A stretch of DNA of 64,000 nucleotides from Phyllobacterium sp. 628 (GCF_014189505.1 NZ_CP050301.1:1619501-1683500), one strand, 5' to 3'. Positions 25,810-35,513 are shown, counted from the first letter of the stretch. Translations and numbers: made by a program. The notes: a model not told the origin generated them from the letters alone.

Positions 25810-25842
25810 GGCGGCGCTTAAATAGCGCCGCCTCTTATTTTC
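25810..25842 (+). terminator. Rho-independent terminator after bacA
   Basis: A 9-bp stem GGCGGCGCT/AGCGCCGCC (25810-25818 with 25824-25832) with loop TAAAT is followed by TCTTATTTTC. It lies 12 bases after the bacA stop. Confidence 0.9.
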
Positions 25843-25926
25843 TCATACCAACGTTCCATAGATCGGTGCCCTTCATCCATGTCATTGTAGTCTTTGCTTA
25901 TCACACAAAAATGTGCGATAGTTGGC

Positions 25927-26136
25927 ATGAAAGACATAGGCATGAAAAGAGAAGCCTTGTTGCGTGAACTTCGCGATATAGCCAGACGATTAGAGATGAC
26001 GTTCGAAGTGGTGGAGAACCGGGGTAAAGGCTCCCATTATCGTGTTCGATTGGGTGACAGATTTACCACCGTTAAATCCGGAGAACTAACACCGGGCTAT
26101 GTCAGGCTCATCAGGAAGCAATTGGGCGTTGGTTGA
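25927..26136 (+). CDS. hicA: HicA-type toxin (mRNA interferase)
   Basis: This ~69-residue protein has the HicA double-stranded-RNA-binding-like fold: LRELRDIARRLEMTFEVVEN, then GKGSHYRVRLGD with the catalytic His in GSH, and a closing RLIRKQLGV helix. HicA toxins cleave mRNA and are neutralised by HicB. The ATG at 25927 or that at 25942 could be the start; neither has a strong binding site. The HicB-like gene follows after 18 bases in the normal hicAB order. Spacing between the regulatory Lys/Arg patch and His is as in the family. Confidence 0.8.
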   Translation: MKDIGMKREALLRELRDIARRLEMTFEVVENRGKGSHYRVRLGDRFTTVKSGELTPGYVRLIRKQLGVG

Positions 26137-26154
26137 AACAAAGACCGGGAACAG

Positions 26155-26592
26155 ATGATGCAATATTCCTATCGCGCCAAGATCGAAGCTGACCCTGACG
26201 GAGGTTTTCTGGTGACATTTCCCGATGTTCCGGAGGCTCTCACCCATGGCGGAGACCTCTGCGAGGCACGCGAAAATGCCACCGAGGCTCTGGGATTGGC
26301 GCTGCGCGGCTATCTGGCCTATGGCAAAGATCCGCCTATGCCAAGCGCTGGCCGGAGCAAGGGCATGGCAGAAATTCCGGTGGAGGCCACCGACGCTCTG
26401 AAATTGGCGGTTATAGCTGCATTCAAGTCATCAGGGCTTTCGAAATCCGAGCTCGCCCGCCAGCTGGGTAAAGGTGAAACAGAAGCGAGGCGCATTCTTG
26501 ATCCCGATCATCCCACCAAATTGCCGTTGCTTGAGGCGGCATTGGCGGCGCTGGGCAAGAAAATACTGATTTCCGTTCTTGATGCCGCTTAA
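26155..26592 (+). CDS. hicB: HicB-type antitoxin
   Basis: The 145-residue protein has a HicB partial RNase-H-like fold: YRAKIEADPDGGFLVTFPDV, then EALTHGGDLCEARENATEAL. A C-terminal DNA-binding region follows (SGLSKSELARQLGKGETEARRIL, helix-turn-helix), which binds the promoter of the pair. It is 18 bases downstream of hicA. Its stop overlaps that of the convergent deacetylase gene by four bases. Confidence 0.85.
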   Translation: MMQYSYRAKIEADPDGGFLVTFPDVPEALTHGGDLCEARENATEALGLALRGYLAYGKDPPMPSAGRSKGMAEIPVEATDALKLAVIAAFKSSGLSKSELARQLGKGETEARRILDPDHPTKLPLLEAALAALGKKILISVLDAA

Positions 26593-27629
26593 ATCCCGCT
26601 GCCCGAAACCTTTGGACTGTTGAGTGCAGCCCCCGTGACCGGCGCTTCGGCGCCGGTTTGCTTGAGGTAATCGCTATAGGTCGTGCAACGCACCTCCGGC
26701 TTGATGCAGACCTCGGCAGTAAAGCGTTCCAGTGCCCGCCAATAGGCGTCGCCATTCATTAGCGTGAAATGAATGCCGATCTGGAAAGGAATGCGCGCGC
26801 CGTTGTACTGGCGTTCAAAAGCGCCCTTGAACGCATCATAGGCGCGGTTTTCAAACTCATTCAGATGGTCTGCCCGCTCGAAACCGCCGGAATGGCGCAC
26901 AAACATGTTGTAATCCATCGCGACTACAGGGCGGTGTTCCGGGCCTTCGCTGATGGTCGGCAGGGCAAACTGATACAGCCCGCCCGCATGCACCGGCAGG
27001 GCAGGGCCCTTGGAAACGCTGCTGGCATCAAAGGCATAGCCCATTTCTTTCAAAGCGGACAAAAGCGCGGGGCTTGCCGAGAGGTAAGGAGCGCGAAACC
27101 CGCGCACATCCTTGTCAACAAAGCTCTTCCAGCCTTCAGGCTCGGGATCGCCGCCATATTTGGCCCAGGCGCTGCGCAGCACCTGCTTGTAAGTGGTGAA
27201 CTCGCGCACCCAATCCGCCTTTGTCCATGTCCGTCCATCGAAATGGCCGCAGGCATGGCTGGCAATCTCGTTGCCCTCATTGTGCGCCCGCCAGATATTG
27301 TCGAGCCGCTTGGCGATATCGTCCTTCGAGGCGGCATAGCCGATATTGGAACGGCCGGAAGTTTCGCCCGGCGCCTGATAGGTCTTGCGGTCGCTGCGGT
27401 CGATCAGAAAGACACAGGAGAGAAAGTAGGTGAATTTTGCGTTGGAGCGTTCCGCCAATGCCCGGCTACGCTCCCACAGGGCATTGCTGCCGGAATTATC
27501 AAACGAGATCAGCACATATTGCGGTTTGCTGCCGATGGAACCCCGCAAGCCGTTATCGTCACCCGCATAGGCGGGCGCACATGCCGAAATGGCAAGGGAC
27601 GCAACGAGGACTCGGGAAAACAGACGCAT
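26589..27629 (-). CDS. Secreted polysaccharide deacetylase-like protein
   Basis: The ~346-residue protein starts with a signal peptide, MRLFSRVLVASLAISACAPA, with a likely cleavage after AYA. The mature part fits the NodB/polysaccharide deacetylase fold in a divergent form: VLISFDNSGS (usual TFDDGP strand), NEIASHACGH with the metal-binding His pair, and RGFRAPYLSAS. The first Asp-Asp motif is D-N here, so one metal ligand or the general base may differ. The start ATG at 27629 is chosen to give a clean signal peptide; a TTG seven codons upstream is less likely. Expected to act on cell-envelope glycans. Confidence 0.72.
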   Translation of the reverse strand: MRLFSRVLVASLAISACAPAYAGDDNGLRGSIGSKPQYVLISFDNSGSNALWERSRALAERSNAKFTYFLSCVFLIDRSDRKTYQAPGETSGRSNIGYAASKDDIAKRLDNIWRAHNEGNEIASHACGHFDGRTWTKADWVREFTTYKQVLRSAWAKYGGDPEPEGWKSFVDKDVRGFRAPYLSASPALLSALKEMGYAFDASSVSKGPALPVHAGGLYQFALPTISEGPEHRPVVAMDYNMFVRHSGGFERADHLNEFENRAYDAFKGAFERQYNGARIPFQIGIHFTLMNGDAYWRALERFTAEVCIKPEVRCTTYSDYLKQTGAEAPVTGAALNSPKVSGSGI

Positions 27630-27777
27630 AGGCAGGCACAACACAATCAATGGGAGAGATGCTTCTCGCTACAGGCCAATTGTGGCGATCATCGGACGCG
27701 TCGATCCACCGCAAGGGCGTGCCTTGGAACTGTTCTAAAGGCGCTATAGTCTGCGTTCAACAGCGGTGGAGAGCGTC

Positions 27778-28359
27778 ATGCTGGTACTGATTCTGGGTAT
27801 TGTCGTTTTTCTCGGTATTCATTCCGTGCGCATTGTTGCGCCGCGCTGGCGTCTGGCCAAGATCGCTGCATGGGGTGAAAACGCGTGGAAGGGTCTTTAT
27901 TCCCTTGTTTCCCTGCTTGGTCTGGGTTTGATCATCTGGGGCTGGATTTTAGCGCGGCCCTATTCGCCGTTCATCTATGAACCGCCTGTATGGATGAAAC
28001 ACATCACCCTGCTGCTCATGCTGTTTTCGTTTATTTCGCTGATGATTTCCAACTTCAAGCCCGGAAAACTCAAGCCGATCCTCAAACATCCCATGCTCCT
28101 TGCCGTCAAAATCTGGGCGCTGGCGCATGTGTTGGCCAATGGCGATCTTGCCTCGCTGATTTTGTTCCTGTCTTTCCTCGCGTGGGCCGTCGCGGACCGG
28201 ATCGCCATCAAGCGGCAGGAGCGGGCAGGCATTACCCAGACGATTATCGTACCGGGACCGGTATCCAATGACGTCGTGGCAATTATCGCCGGTGTGGTTC
28301 TCTACATCCTCTTCGTGTGGAAACTGCATGCTTGGCTGATCGGCGTTTCACCGATTTAA
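27778..28359 (+). CDS. NnrU-family integral membrane protein
   Basis: The 193-residue protein has five or six hydrophobic segments (MLVLILGIVVFLGIHSVRIV; LGLGLIIWGWILA; ILFLSFLAWAVADRIAIK) and the HPMLLAVKIWALAHVLANGD motif of NnrU. NnrU was linked to nitric oxide and nitrite respiration in Rhodobacter, but most homologues lie outside denitrification clusters, as this one does. The ATG at 27778 is preceded by GTGGAGAG. Confidence 0.85.
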   Translation: MLVLILGIVVFLGIHSVRIVAPRWRLAKIAAWGENAWKGLYSLVSLLGLGLIIWGWILARPYSPFIYEPPVWMKHITLLLMLFSFISLMISNFKPGKLKPILKHPMLLAVKIWALAHVLANGDLASLILFLSFLAWAVADRIAIKRQERAGITQTIIVPGPVSNDVVAIIAGVVLYILFVWKLHAWLIGVSPI

Positions 28360-28514
28360 ATGTGCCGTCACGGGGTATTTTTCACTTAGCCCTTACATCC
28401 CGGTGATTTTCCGACTAAAAGCCCCTTAACTCTGTGCGCGCGGAGCGGCGAATGCTGCCTTGCGTGTCCATATTTCATTCAAGGCAGGCCCCTGAAGGGC
28501 ACCGATGAGGCACT

Positions 28515-29195
28515 ATGACTGACGACGGCTTTTTCCGTGAGGTAAATGAGGAACTGCGCTCCGACAAAATGCGGGCGGCGTGGAAGCGTTTTGGCGGCCT
28601 GTTCATTGGCGCTGCTGTTGCTCTGGTTGTCGGTACGGGCATCTTTGCCTTTTACGAATACTGGACCGAGAAGCAGGCATCCAAATCCGGTGATGAATTT
28701 CTGGCTGCCCTCAACCTTGTCCGCGACGGCAAGAATGACGAGGCGCTGAAAACCCTCGATGATCTGGAAAAGAACGGCTACGGCGCCTATCCGGTGCTGG
28801 CGCGTATGCGGGCCGCCGGCGTTCAGGCGCAGAAGGGCGACCCGGCTGCCGCCGTTGCTGCCTTCGACAAGGTCTCTGCCGATACGGCGGTGCCTCAATC
28901 TATTCGCGATCTTGCCAAGCTGCGCGCAGCTCTGCTGCTCGTTGATACCGGCACCTATGATGATGTCGCCAGCCGCGTTGAATCGCTGTCAAATGATGGC
29001 AATCCGATGCGCCACTCCGCTCGCGAGGCTCTGGGTCTTGCGGCATGGAAAGCTGGTCGCGGCGGTGATGCGGAAAAACTGTTCAAACAGATTTCCGATG
29101 ATCAGGCCGCTCCCGCCAATATTCGCCAGTTTGCCGACACGATGCTCGACATGCTGCGCAGCACCGGCGCAGCACCTGCTGCGGCAGCCGGCTAA
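28515..29195 (+). CDS. Inner-membrane tetratricopeptide repeat protein (YfgM-like)
   Basis: The 226-residue protein has a cytoplasmic N terminus ([20 protein letters not shown]), one transmembrane helix ([20 protein letters not shown], ~27-46) and TPR-like helices after it: [35 protein letters not shown], and a final Ala-rich tail. This matches YfgM/TPR_21 proteins, which accompany BamB and der in many proteobacteria and assist envelope protein traffic. It sits directly before der, 17 bases apart. Confidence 0.82.
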   Translation: MTDDGFFREVNEELRSDKMRAAWKRFGGLFIGAAVALVVGTGIFAFYEYWTEKQASKSGDEFLAALNLVRDGKNDEALKTLDDLEKNGYGAYPVLARMRAAGVQAQKGDPAAAVAAFDKVSADTAVPQSIRDLAKLRAALLLVDTGTYDDVASRVESLSNDGNPMRHSAREALGLAAWKAGRGGDAEKLFKQISDDQAAPANIRQFADTMLDMLRSTGAAPAAAAG

Positions 29196-29212
29196 CACAG
29201 GAATTTGAGTCT

Positions 29213-30685
29213 TTGAGCTTCACCCTCGCCATTATCGGCCGTCCGAATGTCGGTAAGTCCACCCTGTTCAACCGGCTTGTCGGCCGCAAGATTGCGCTGG
29301 TGGATGACCTTCCGGGCGTTACGCGCGACCGTCGTGTGCATGCCGCCAAACTCTATGATCTGAAGTTCGATGTTATCGACACGGCTGGTCTGGAAGAAGT
29401 GCCTAGCGATTCGCTGGAAGGCCGCATGCGCGCCCAGACGGAACTGGCGATTGGCGAAGCGGATGTCATTTTGTTCATCGTTGATGCCAAGGCCGGCATT
29501 ACGCCTGCTGACGTGACCTTTGCCGATCTTGTCCGCCGTTCGGGCAAGACAGTGATCCTCGTGGCCAACAAGGCTGAAGCGCGCGGCGCCGAATCCGGCA
29601 TGTACGATTCTTATCAGCTGGGTCTTGGTGAACCGTGCCCGATTTCTGCAGAGCACGGCCAGGGTTTCCCTGATTTGCGCGACGCGATTGTCGAAGCCTT
29701 GGGCGAAGAACGCGTCTTTCCGGACGAGTATGAGACCAAAGACGCCGACAGTGATGCTGTTGCGGTCACTATTCCGGCCGTTGCCGGACCAAAAGACGAT
29801 CTGATCGGCGATGATATTGACGATCCAGATGCCGAAGACATCCCGGAATACGATTCAAACAAGCCTCTGCGCATTGCCATTGTTGGCCGCCCGAATGCCG
29901 GCAAGTCGACGCTGGTCAACACCATGCTCGGCGAAGACCGCCTGCTGACCGGACCGGAAGCGGGTATTACCCGCGATTCGATTTCCGTCGATTGGGAATG
30001 GAAGGGCCGCAAGATCAAGCTCTTCGACACCGCCGGTCTGCGCCGTAAGTCGCGCGTTCAGGGCAAACTCGAAAAGCTCTCGGTTGGTGATGCGCTCCGC
30101 GCTATCCGCTTTGCCGAAGTGGTCATCATCGTGCTTGATGCGACGATCCCCTTCGAAAAGCAGGATTTGCAGATCGCCGATCTGATTATCCGGGAAGGCC
30201 GTGCGCCGATCATCGCTTTCAACAAGTGGGATTTGGTCGAGAACCGTCAAATGGTTCTGGCTGACCTGCGCGAAAAGACCGAGCGCCTGCTGCCGCAGAT
30301 TCGCGGCATTCGCGCCGTGCCGATTTCCGGCGAACGCAATCAGGGCATCGACAAGCTGATGGCCGCCGTTGCCTCCACCGACGAGATCTGGAACCGCCGT
30401 ATTTCCACCGGCCGCCTCAACCGCTGGATCGAGGGTGTGACCACGCATCACCCGCCGCCGGCCGTGGCCGGCCGCCGTCTCAAGATCAAGTACATCACAC
30501 AGGTGAAGACCCGCCCGCCGGGCTTTGTTATCTCCTGCTCGCGCCCGGAAGCGTTCCCGACGTCCTATGTGCGCTACCTCTCCAATGGTCTGCGCGAGAC
30601 GTTTGATATGCCCGGTGTGCCGCTGCGGCTGGTCCTTCGCACCTCCGACAATCCCTTTGCCGGACGCGCAAAGAAGAAGCGCTGA
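29213..30685 (+). CDS. der: Ribosome-assembly GTPase Der (EngA)
   Basis: The 490-residue protein has two tandem GTPase domains and a KH-like C-terminal domain. The first P-loop is GRPNVGKST (~9-17), with DLPGVTRDR and DTAGLEE; the second is GRPNAGKST (~225), with [11 protein letters not shown] and FNKWDLVE. The acidic linker between them ([18 protein letters not shown]) is usual in alphaproteobacteria. The C-terminal KH-like part ends KKKR. Der is essential for 50S subunit maturation. The start is TTG at 29213, 17 bases after the TPR gene with which it probably shares a transcript. Confidence 0.95.
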   Translation: MSFTLAIIGRPNVGKSTLFNRLVGRKIALVDDLPGVTRDRRVHAAKLYDLKFDVIDTAGLEEVPSDSLEGRMRAQTELAIGEADVILFIVDAKAGITPADVTFADLVRRSGKTVILVANKAEARGAESGMYDSYQLGLGEPCPISAEHGQGFPDLRDAIVEALGEERVFPDEYETKDADSDAVAVTIPAVAGPKDDLIGDDIDDPDAEDIPEYDSNKPLRIAIVGRPNAGKSTLVNTMLGEDRLLTGPEAGITRDSISVDWEWKGRKIKLFDTAGLRRKSRVQGKLEKLSVGDALRAIRFAEVVIIVLDATIPFEKQDLQIADLIIREGRAPIIAFNKWDLVENRQMVLADLREKTERLLPQIRGIRAVPISGERNQGIDKLMAAVASTDEIWNRRISTGRLNRWIEGVTTHHPPPAVAGRRLKIKYITQVKTRPPGFVISCSRPEAFPTSYVRYLSNGLRETFDMPGVPLRLVLRTSDNPFAGRAKKKR

Positions 30686-30834
30686 ACGTTTTCCGACTGC
30701 CAATATTTGCCAGCGCCTTCAAGTCCAGCTTGGGGGCGTTTGTCGTTTTGGGTATAGAAGGCGCTATTCCGCGCGTTCTTTCCCAAGCCCGTTAACTCTC
30801 CATCAAGGTTAATGCTTCATTTTTATGGCCAGTA

Positions 30835-32052
30835 GTGTTCGGTTGTGAGTGGGGTATCGGCGTGCGTTTTTCTGCGTTTTTTCGGGCATCCAGCCCCCGG
30901 CGAAAGAATCGGACAAACAGGAACTTTACGGGTCCGATGATCATCGGAGCGGCGATCTATCTGTTATCGCCGACCGTTGTTGCCTATCAGGATATGGCCA
31001 GCATGTTGTCGGGCTCCGAATCGGGCAATGGCCGCTGGACTGCCTATCTGGAAAAGTCCCCTGCCGGTTCCATCCAGAAAGCCAACATGTCCTTCGTCGA
31101 TGACAAGGCAATCACATCGGGCATTCCAGCAAGCGGCATCAATGCTCCGGGCATTGGCCCGATCGTCGTCAATGGCACGCAAAAATCTCCCGATGCGACA
31201 CCCGACGAAGAGCGCATCAACCGCGCTGAAAAGCAGGGCCGTATCGTTACCATCAGCAAAAAAGCGCCACCAAAGGCATTCAGCGCCGGATCGATTCTGC
31301 AGCGCTCAAGCATGCTGATCCGCCCAACGCATGGCATCGAAGTCGAGATGGCTTTTGCGAAGCCGAAAATCGCAGGCAAGGAAATCCAGATTGCGCTGGC
31401 TTTCCATAACCGCGCGCCTGCCAAAGCTGATCCGCAGATTTCGCCGATGCTGGCAAGCCTCATCACCAGCAACACGCCGGATGTTCTGGCGCTGGGTTAT
31501 GCGCCCGCTGCGCCCGACTATGCCAAGACCTCGCCCTTCGACAACATCCTGAATGAACCAAAACAACCCGGCCGGTTCATTCCGCAACTGGGCGCAGGCG
31601 ACCACGCCTGGCTGGCATCACCATTGCCTCCCGTTGTTTTCACCAAGGAAGAACAAAAATGCCTGGCGACGGGCATTTATTTTGAGGCGAGAAGCGAAAG
31701 CTTGAAGGGGCAGGCCGCCGTTGCGCAGGTTATTCTCAACCGCGTCCGCAACCCGGCCTATCCGAAGACGATTTGCGGCGTCGTTTACCAGAATGATGAC
31801 TGGATCAACCGCTGCCAGTTCTCCTTTGCCTGCGAGGGCCGCAAGCTGGTTGTCACCGAGCCAAGATATTGGAAGATGGCGCAGGAAATCGCCATGGCTG
31901 TCACCGCCGGTCGCATTTTCCTGCCCGAGGTCGGCTCCGCCACCCATTACCACGCTACCTATGTCCGGCCGAACTGGGCCCACACGATGAAGCGCGTCGA
32001 CAAAATCGGCATGCATGTCTTCTACCGCACCTATGGCGGCGGCTGGATCTGA
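30835..32052 (+). CDS. Cell-wall hydrolase with SleB domain
   Basis: The ~405-residue protein has a basic N terminus (SSPRRKNRTNRNF), a hydrophobic anchor or uncleaved signal (PMIIGAAIYLLSPTVVAY), a long low-complexity middle, and a C-terminal SleB hydrolase domain (~270-400) with YFEARSESLKGQAAVAQVIL, CQFSFACEG, and HYHATYVRP. The SleB fold cleaves peptidoglycan glycan strands using the Glu in the first motif. Here it probably remodels the wall during growth, since no sporulation exists in this group. The start is GTG at 30835; a GTG at 30862 is an alternative with similar support. A strong terminator follows. Confidence 0.83.
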   Translation: MFGCEWGIGVRFSAFFRASSPRRKNRTNRNFTGPMIIGAAIYLLSPTVVAYQDMASMLSGSESGNGRWTAYLEKSPAGSIQKANMSFVDDKAITSGIPASGINAPGIGPIVVNGTQKSPDATPDEERINRAEKQGRIVTISKKAPPKAFSAGSILQRSSMLIRPTHGIEVEMAFAKPKIAGKEIQIALAFHNRAPAKADPQISPMLASLITSNTPDVLALGYAPAAPDYAKTSPFDNILNEPKQPGRFIPQLGAGDHAWLASPLPPVVFTKEEQKCLATGIYFEARSESLKGQAAVAQVILNRVRNPAYPKTICGVVYQNDDWINRCQFSFACEGRKLVVTEPRYWKMAQEIAMAVTAGRIFLPEVGSATHYHATYVRPNWAHTMKRVDKIGMHVFYRTYGGGWI

Positions 32053-32164
32053 GCGTCGCCGGTCTTCGACCTTAGGCCACTTGGAAGCTGAGCAAAAACT
32101 GCTATTATCGCTCTTGGAGTGAGGGATAGGCTCTCGCCCACCCCTCGTTCCTGCTATGTGAAAT

Positions 32165-32205
32165 GAACCCGGAAGCTCAGTGACCAGCTGCTCCGGGTTC
32201 TTTTC
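32165..32205 (+). terminator. Rho-independent terminator after the SleB gene
   Basis: The stem GAACCCGGA/TCCGGGTTC (32165-32173 with 32192-32200), extended by an inner AGCT/AGCT pair, is followed by TTTTC. It lies about 110 bases after the SleB stop. Confidence 0.88.
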
Positions 32206-32657
32206 AATATCAGGGTGATGCTAAATGGCAGACGCCACATAGTTCACCTCCAAGTTTGAGAGCAAGGCCCTTGCCAAGGTCGGGAGGCCTATCGTCCCGA
32301 TGCACCGGCTGGCTCGGTGCTTTCTGCTTCGCCCTCAAATCGCTATTATGTTGTCTGCGTGCATCGCTATTTATTGTGGGCTTGGGAAGCGTCCGCAAGA
32401 AACGCAAGGTTGAGTTGGACTAGGCATATAGTTGGAAATCGCTTTGCTGCGCTGACGGATTGCCTCTCACATCCGTGCCCGGCGCTTCTCCTATCCACAG
32501 GATTCGGGCGGGGATTTTTGCCCCCAGAGGTGAGACATAAAGTCATATTTACCTAACATATTGAAATTGACCACGAAAATTACCTTGGAGAGTTCTGCTT
32601 CTGCGCCTTGACTAGCGCGGGTCGTAACAATATGTTGCGCGCGACTTCGAAGCGGGG
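32206..32657. other. Intergenic region before the F0 cluster, no gene seen
   Basis: About 450 bases separate the terminator from atpI. Short palindromes occur around 32260-32325 (for example GCAAGGCCCTTGC near 32262 and a CACCGGCTGGCTCGGTG hairpin near 32301). The promoter of the F0 operon should lie in the AT-rich stretch about 32530-32590. No open frame with convincing composition or ribosome-binding site was found on either strand. Confidence 0.4.
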
Positions 32658-33104
32658 GTGAAGCCCTGCATTCAGCGTGTAAAGGACATGCCATTGGCCA
32701 CGGGAAACGACCCCGATCAGTCAGGTTCTGTCGGTAACACGCCGGATGCCGGAAAGCCGCTGACTTCGGTTGAACTGGAAAACCGCAGCCGCGATCTGGA
32801 AGCAAAACTTGCTTCCAAGGGTGTTGGCCGGAAGATCAGTTCGAAAGACGAGGGGACGGGGACCGCCTCCGGTGTCGCGCAGGCCATGAAATTGTCGAGC
32901 GAGTTTATCGCAGGCGTTCTGGTGGGGGCGGGGTTGGGCTGGTTAACTGACCGATTTTTGGGCACGTCACCATGGGGGCTGATCATTCTGCTCCTCCTTG
33001 GTTTTTGTGCCGGAACGCTGAATATCCTGCGCTCTGCAGGACATGTGGCGGAAAACCGTGGTTTTGAGCCTGACAAGGGCAAGGACCGCGAGAAACCGGA
33101 ATAA
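32658..33104 (+). CDS. atpI: ATP synthase protein I (AtpI)
   Basis: The ~148-residue protein has a hydrophilic N-terminal third and two membrane helices ([20 protein letters not shown] and [19 protein letters not shown]) separated by a Pro-Gly turn, then a charged tail. This is the alphaproteobacterial AtpI arrangement, helping c-ring assembly. The start may be GTG at 32658 or ATG at 32688; neither has an ideal binding site. It is the first gene of the F0 operon. Confidence 0.85.
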   Translation: MKPCIQRVKDMPLATGNDPDQSGSVGNTPDAGKPLTSVELENRSRDLEAKLASKGVGRKISSKDEGTGTASGVAQAMKLSSEFIAGVLVGAGLGWLTDRFLGTSPWGLIILLLLGFCAGTLNILRSAGHVAENRGFEPDKGKDREKPE

Positions 33105-33139
33105 GCCTGCGGGCATGGAACGATATAGACGAGGTTAGC

Positions 33140-33892
33140 GTGGCCAACGATCCGATCCATCAATTCCAGATTGCACGATGGATTCCCATTGATGTCGGTG
33201 GAATTGATCTGTCCTTCACCAATTCGTCAGCCTTCATGGTTGCTACGGTGGCTGTCGCGTCGGCATTTCTCTATCTGACTTCTTCCAATCGCGGCCTCAT
33301 CCCGACGCGTCTGCAGTCGGTTTCCGAGATGGCCTATGAGTTCGTGGCTTCGACGCTGCGTGATTCGGCCGGATCTGCCGGGATGAAGTTCTTCCCGTTC
33401 GTCTTCTCGCTGTTCATATTCGTATTGACGGCCAACATGCTCGGACTGTTCCCCTATTTCTACACCATCACCAGCCAGATCATCGTCACGTTCGCTTTGG
33501 CTGTTCTCGTGATCGGTACGGTTCTCGTCTATGGGTTTGCCAAGCATGGCTTCAAGTTCCTTGGGGTGTTTGTGCCCTCGGGCGTGCCGGCTCTGCTGCT
33601 TATTCTCGTGGTGCCGATTGAAATCATTTCTTTCCTGTCCCGCCCGATCAGCCTTTCCGTACGTTTGTTCGCCAACATGCTTGCTGGCCACATTACGCTG
33701 AAAGTGTTTGCTGGTTTCGTGGTGTCGCTGAGCAGTCTGGGTGCAATCGGCATCGGTGGCGCAATCCTGCCGCTTATCATGACTGTCGCGATAACCGGTC
33801 TCGAATTTTTGGTGGCTTTCCTGCAGGCCTACGTCTTCACGGTGCTGACATGCATGTACCTGAATGATGCAGTGCATCCTGGTGGTCACTAA
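33140..33892 (+). CDS. atpB: F0F1 ATP synthase subunit a
   Basis: The 250-residue protein is subunit a: several membrane helices and the diagnostic [20 protein letters not shown] with the essential Arg of the proton channel (helix 5 region), preceded by PVSFIE-like EIISFLSRP. It forms the proton path against the c ring. The start is GTG at 33140, 35 bases after atpI. The end sequence [13 protein letters not shown] is typical of alphaproteobacterial AtpB. Confidence 0.95.
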   Translation: MANDPIHQFQIARWIPIDVGGIDLSFTNSSAFMVATVAVASAFLYLTSSNRGLIPTRLQSVSEMAYEFVASTLRDSAGSAGMKFFPFVFSLFIFVLTANMLGLFPYFYTITSQIIVTFALAVLVIGTVLVYGFAKHGFKFLGVFVPSGVPALLLILVVPIEIISFLSRPISLSVRLFANMLAGHITLKVFAGFVVSLSSLGAIGIGGAILPLIMTVAITGLEFLVAFLQAYVFTVLTCMYLNDAVHPGGH

Positions 33893-33965
33893 GAAAAAAC
33901 TTCGCCGGCGGGGCCTCCGCCAAACGTAATCTACCAATAACCTATTCTATCCAAAGGAGTTTAAC

Positions 33966-34193
33966 ATGGATCCCGTAGCAGCAAAGTACATCGGTGCAGG
34001 TCTCGCTTGTTTTGGTATGGCCGGAACGGCCCTCGGCCTTGGCAACATTTTCGGCAGCTACCTCTCCGGTGCATTGCGCAATCCATCCGCAGCTGATGGC
34101 CAGTTCGGCCGTCTGGTATTCGGCTTCGCCGTTACTGAAGCTCTGGGCATCTTCTCGCTGCTCATCGCTCTTCTGCTTCTGTTCGCTGTTTAA
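33966..34193 (+). CDS. atpE: F0F1 ATP synthase subunit c
   Basis: The 75-residue protein is a helical hairpin: helix 1 with the [20 protein letters not shown] region, the polar loop RNPSA, and helix 2 with [20 protein letters not shown], where the Glu in TEA is the proton-carrying residue. AAAGGAG precedes the ATG. The 73-base upstream gap suits the higher expression needed for the c ring. Confidence 0.96.
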   Translation: MDPVAAKYIGAGLACFGMAGTALGLGNIFGSYLSGALRNPSAADGQFGRLVFGFAVTEALGIFSLLIALLLLFAV

Positions 34194-34287
34194 TCAGCAG
34201 ACAACTTCATACTGGCTGCGCTTTGCGCGGCCAGTATAACATTTATAGTCAGCAGATCGGGAAATGCCCGAACCAAGGGGACAACAT

Positions 34288-34913
34288 ATGTTTGTGTCTT
34301 CGGCTCAAGCCGCATCCACAACCGCTCAGACCGAGACGCCTGCGCATGCCGAAACGGCTGCACCGGGTGCCGCGCCTGATGCTCACGCTACCGCGACCCA
34401 CTCCGAAACGGGTGTGGCGCACAAAGGTGTTTTCCCGCCCTTTGATTCCAGCCACTTTGCTTCACAGCTGCTCTGGCTGGCGCTGACATTCGCATTTTTC
34501 TACCTGTTCCTGTCGCGCGTGGTTCTGCCGCGTATCGGCGGCATCATCGAGACGCGCCGCGATCGTATCGCCACCGATCTTGATCAGGCTGCCCGCATGA
34601 AGCAGGAATCGGATGAGGCGCTTGCCGCCTATGAGCAGGAACTGGCCGAAGCCCAGCAAAAGGCCGGCAGTATCGCTCAGACCGCCCGTGACGAATCCAA
34701 GGCAAAGGCCGATGCTGAAACTGCGGAGATCTCCGCAGCCCTGAAAAGAAGCTGGCTGAAGCCGAAGCGAGCATTGCCTCCATCAAGGACAAAGCCATGG
34801 CTGGTGTCGGCGCTATTGCCGAGGAAACCGCGACTGAAATCGTCAAGAAGATCATCGGTGGAACTGTCGACAAGGCAAGCGTTTCCGCTGCGGTCAAAGC
34901 TGTTCGCGGCTAA
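34288..34913 (+). pseudogene. atpF': F0F1 ATP synthase subunit b' with apparent frameshift
   Basis: The N-terminal ~150 residues are an intact b' subunit: [11 protein letters not shown], then [20 protein letters not shown] membrane anchor, [17 protein letters not shown] and a coiled coil. At about 34744 the frame breaks ([11 protein letters not shown] ...) and would run to 35019 inside atpF. Adding one base near CTGAAAAG restores [19 protein letters not shown] through [15 protein letters not shown] and a TAA at 34911-34913, giving a normal 208-residue protein. Because b' is needed for the stator, a sequencing error at a homopolymer is at least as likely as a real lesion. Start at 34288 has AAGGGG; ATG 34264 is less likely. 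Confidence 0.85.
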
Positions 34914-34924
34914 GGAGAACCATT

Positions 34925-35404
34925 ATGGACGCAACATTTTGGGCCCTGGTTGGTCTGGTTATTTTCCTGGCGCTGTTGGTATATCTGAAGGTTCCGGGCA
35001 CTGTTGGCAAGTCGCTTGACGGCCGTGCCGACCGTATCCGGGATGAGCTGGAAGAAGCCCGCCGCCTGCGTGAAGAAGCACAGTCCCTGCTGGCCGAATA
35101 TCAGCGCAAGCGCAAGGAAGCCGAAAAGGAAGCTGGCGAGATCGTTGCCGCCGCGCAGCGCGAAGCCCATGCCATCCTTGAGGAAACCAAGCAGAAGACC
35201 GAAGAATATGTTGCCCGCCGCAACAAGCTTGCCGAGCAGAAGATCGCCCAGGCCGAGACCGAGGCTGTCAACGAAGTCCGCGCTTCTGCTGTGGATATCG
35301 CTGTCGCCGCTGCAAGCCGTCTTTTGAAGGATAAGGTTGACACGAAGGTTTCGTCCGACCTGTTCAAGTCGTCGCTGAGCGAAGTAAAATCGCGCCTGAA
35401 CTGA
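34925..35404 (+). CDS. atpF: F0F1 ATP synthase subunit b
   Basis: The 159-residue protein has one N-terminal membrane helix ([20 protein letters not shown]) and a long charged coiled coil ([20 protein letters not shown] and onward), as in the stator b subunit of Rhizobiales. AAGGAG precedes the ATG, which follows the b' stop by 11 bases. It is the last gene of the operon and is followed by a clear terminator. The F1 genes are not in the window, as usual for this group. Confidence 0.95.
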   Translation: MDATFWALVGLVIFLALLVYLKVPGTVGKSLDGRADRIRDELEEARRLREEAQSLLAEYQRKRKEAEKEAGEIVAAAQREAHAILEETKQKTEEYVARRNKLAEQKIAQAETEAVNEVRASAVDIAVAAASRLLKDKVDTKVSSDLFKSSLSEVKSRLN

Positions 35405-35428
35405 TTTTGGCAAAAATTGAATTGGATG

Positions 35429-35456
35429 AAGCCGCCGCAAGGCGGCTTTTTCTTTT
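35429..35456 (+). terminator. Rho-independent terminator of the F0 operon
   Basis: Stem AAGCCGCC/GGCGGCTT (35429-35436 with 35441-35448), tetraloop GCAA, followed by TTTTCTTTT. It lies 25 bases after the atpF stop. Confidence 0.93.
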
Positions 35457-35513
35457 AGGTCTATGGTGGCTCTCCTAATCCCATTCGGAATGGAGAATGA
35501 TTGCAGAACGATC

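Noticed and set aside
32210..32407. 65-codon minus-strand frame between SleB and atpI
   Set aside because: Composition is not protein-like, no start signal, and it runs through short palindromes; treated as intergenic.
34264..35019. Uncorrected 251-codon frame for the b' subunit
   Set aside because: Its last ~90 codons are out of register and run into atpF; the frame restored by one base gives the conserved b' C terminus.
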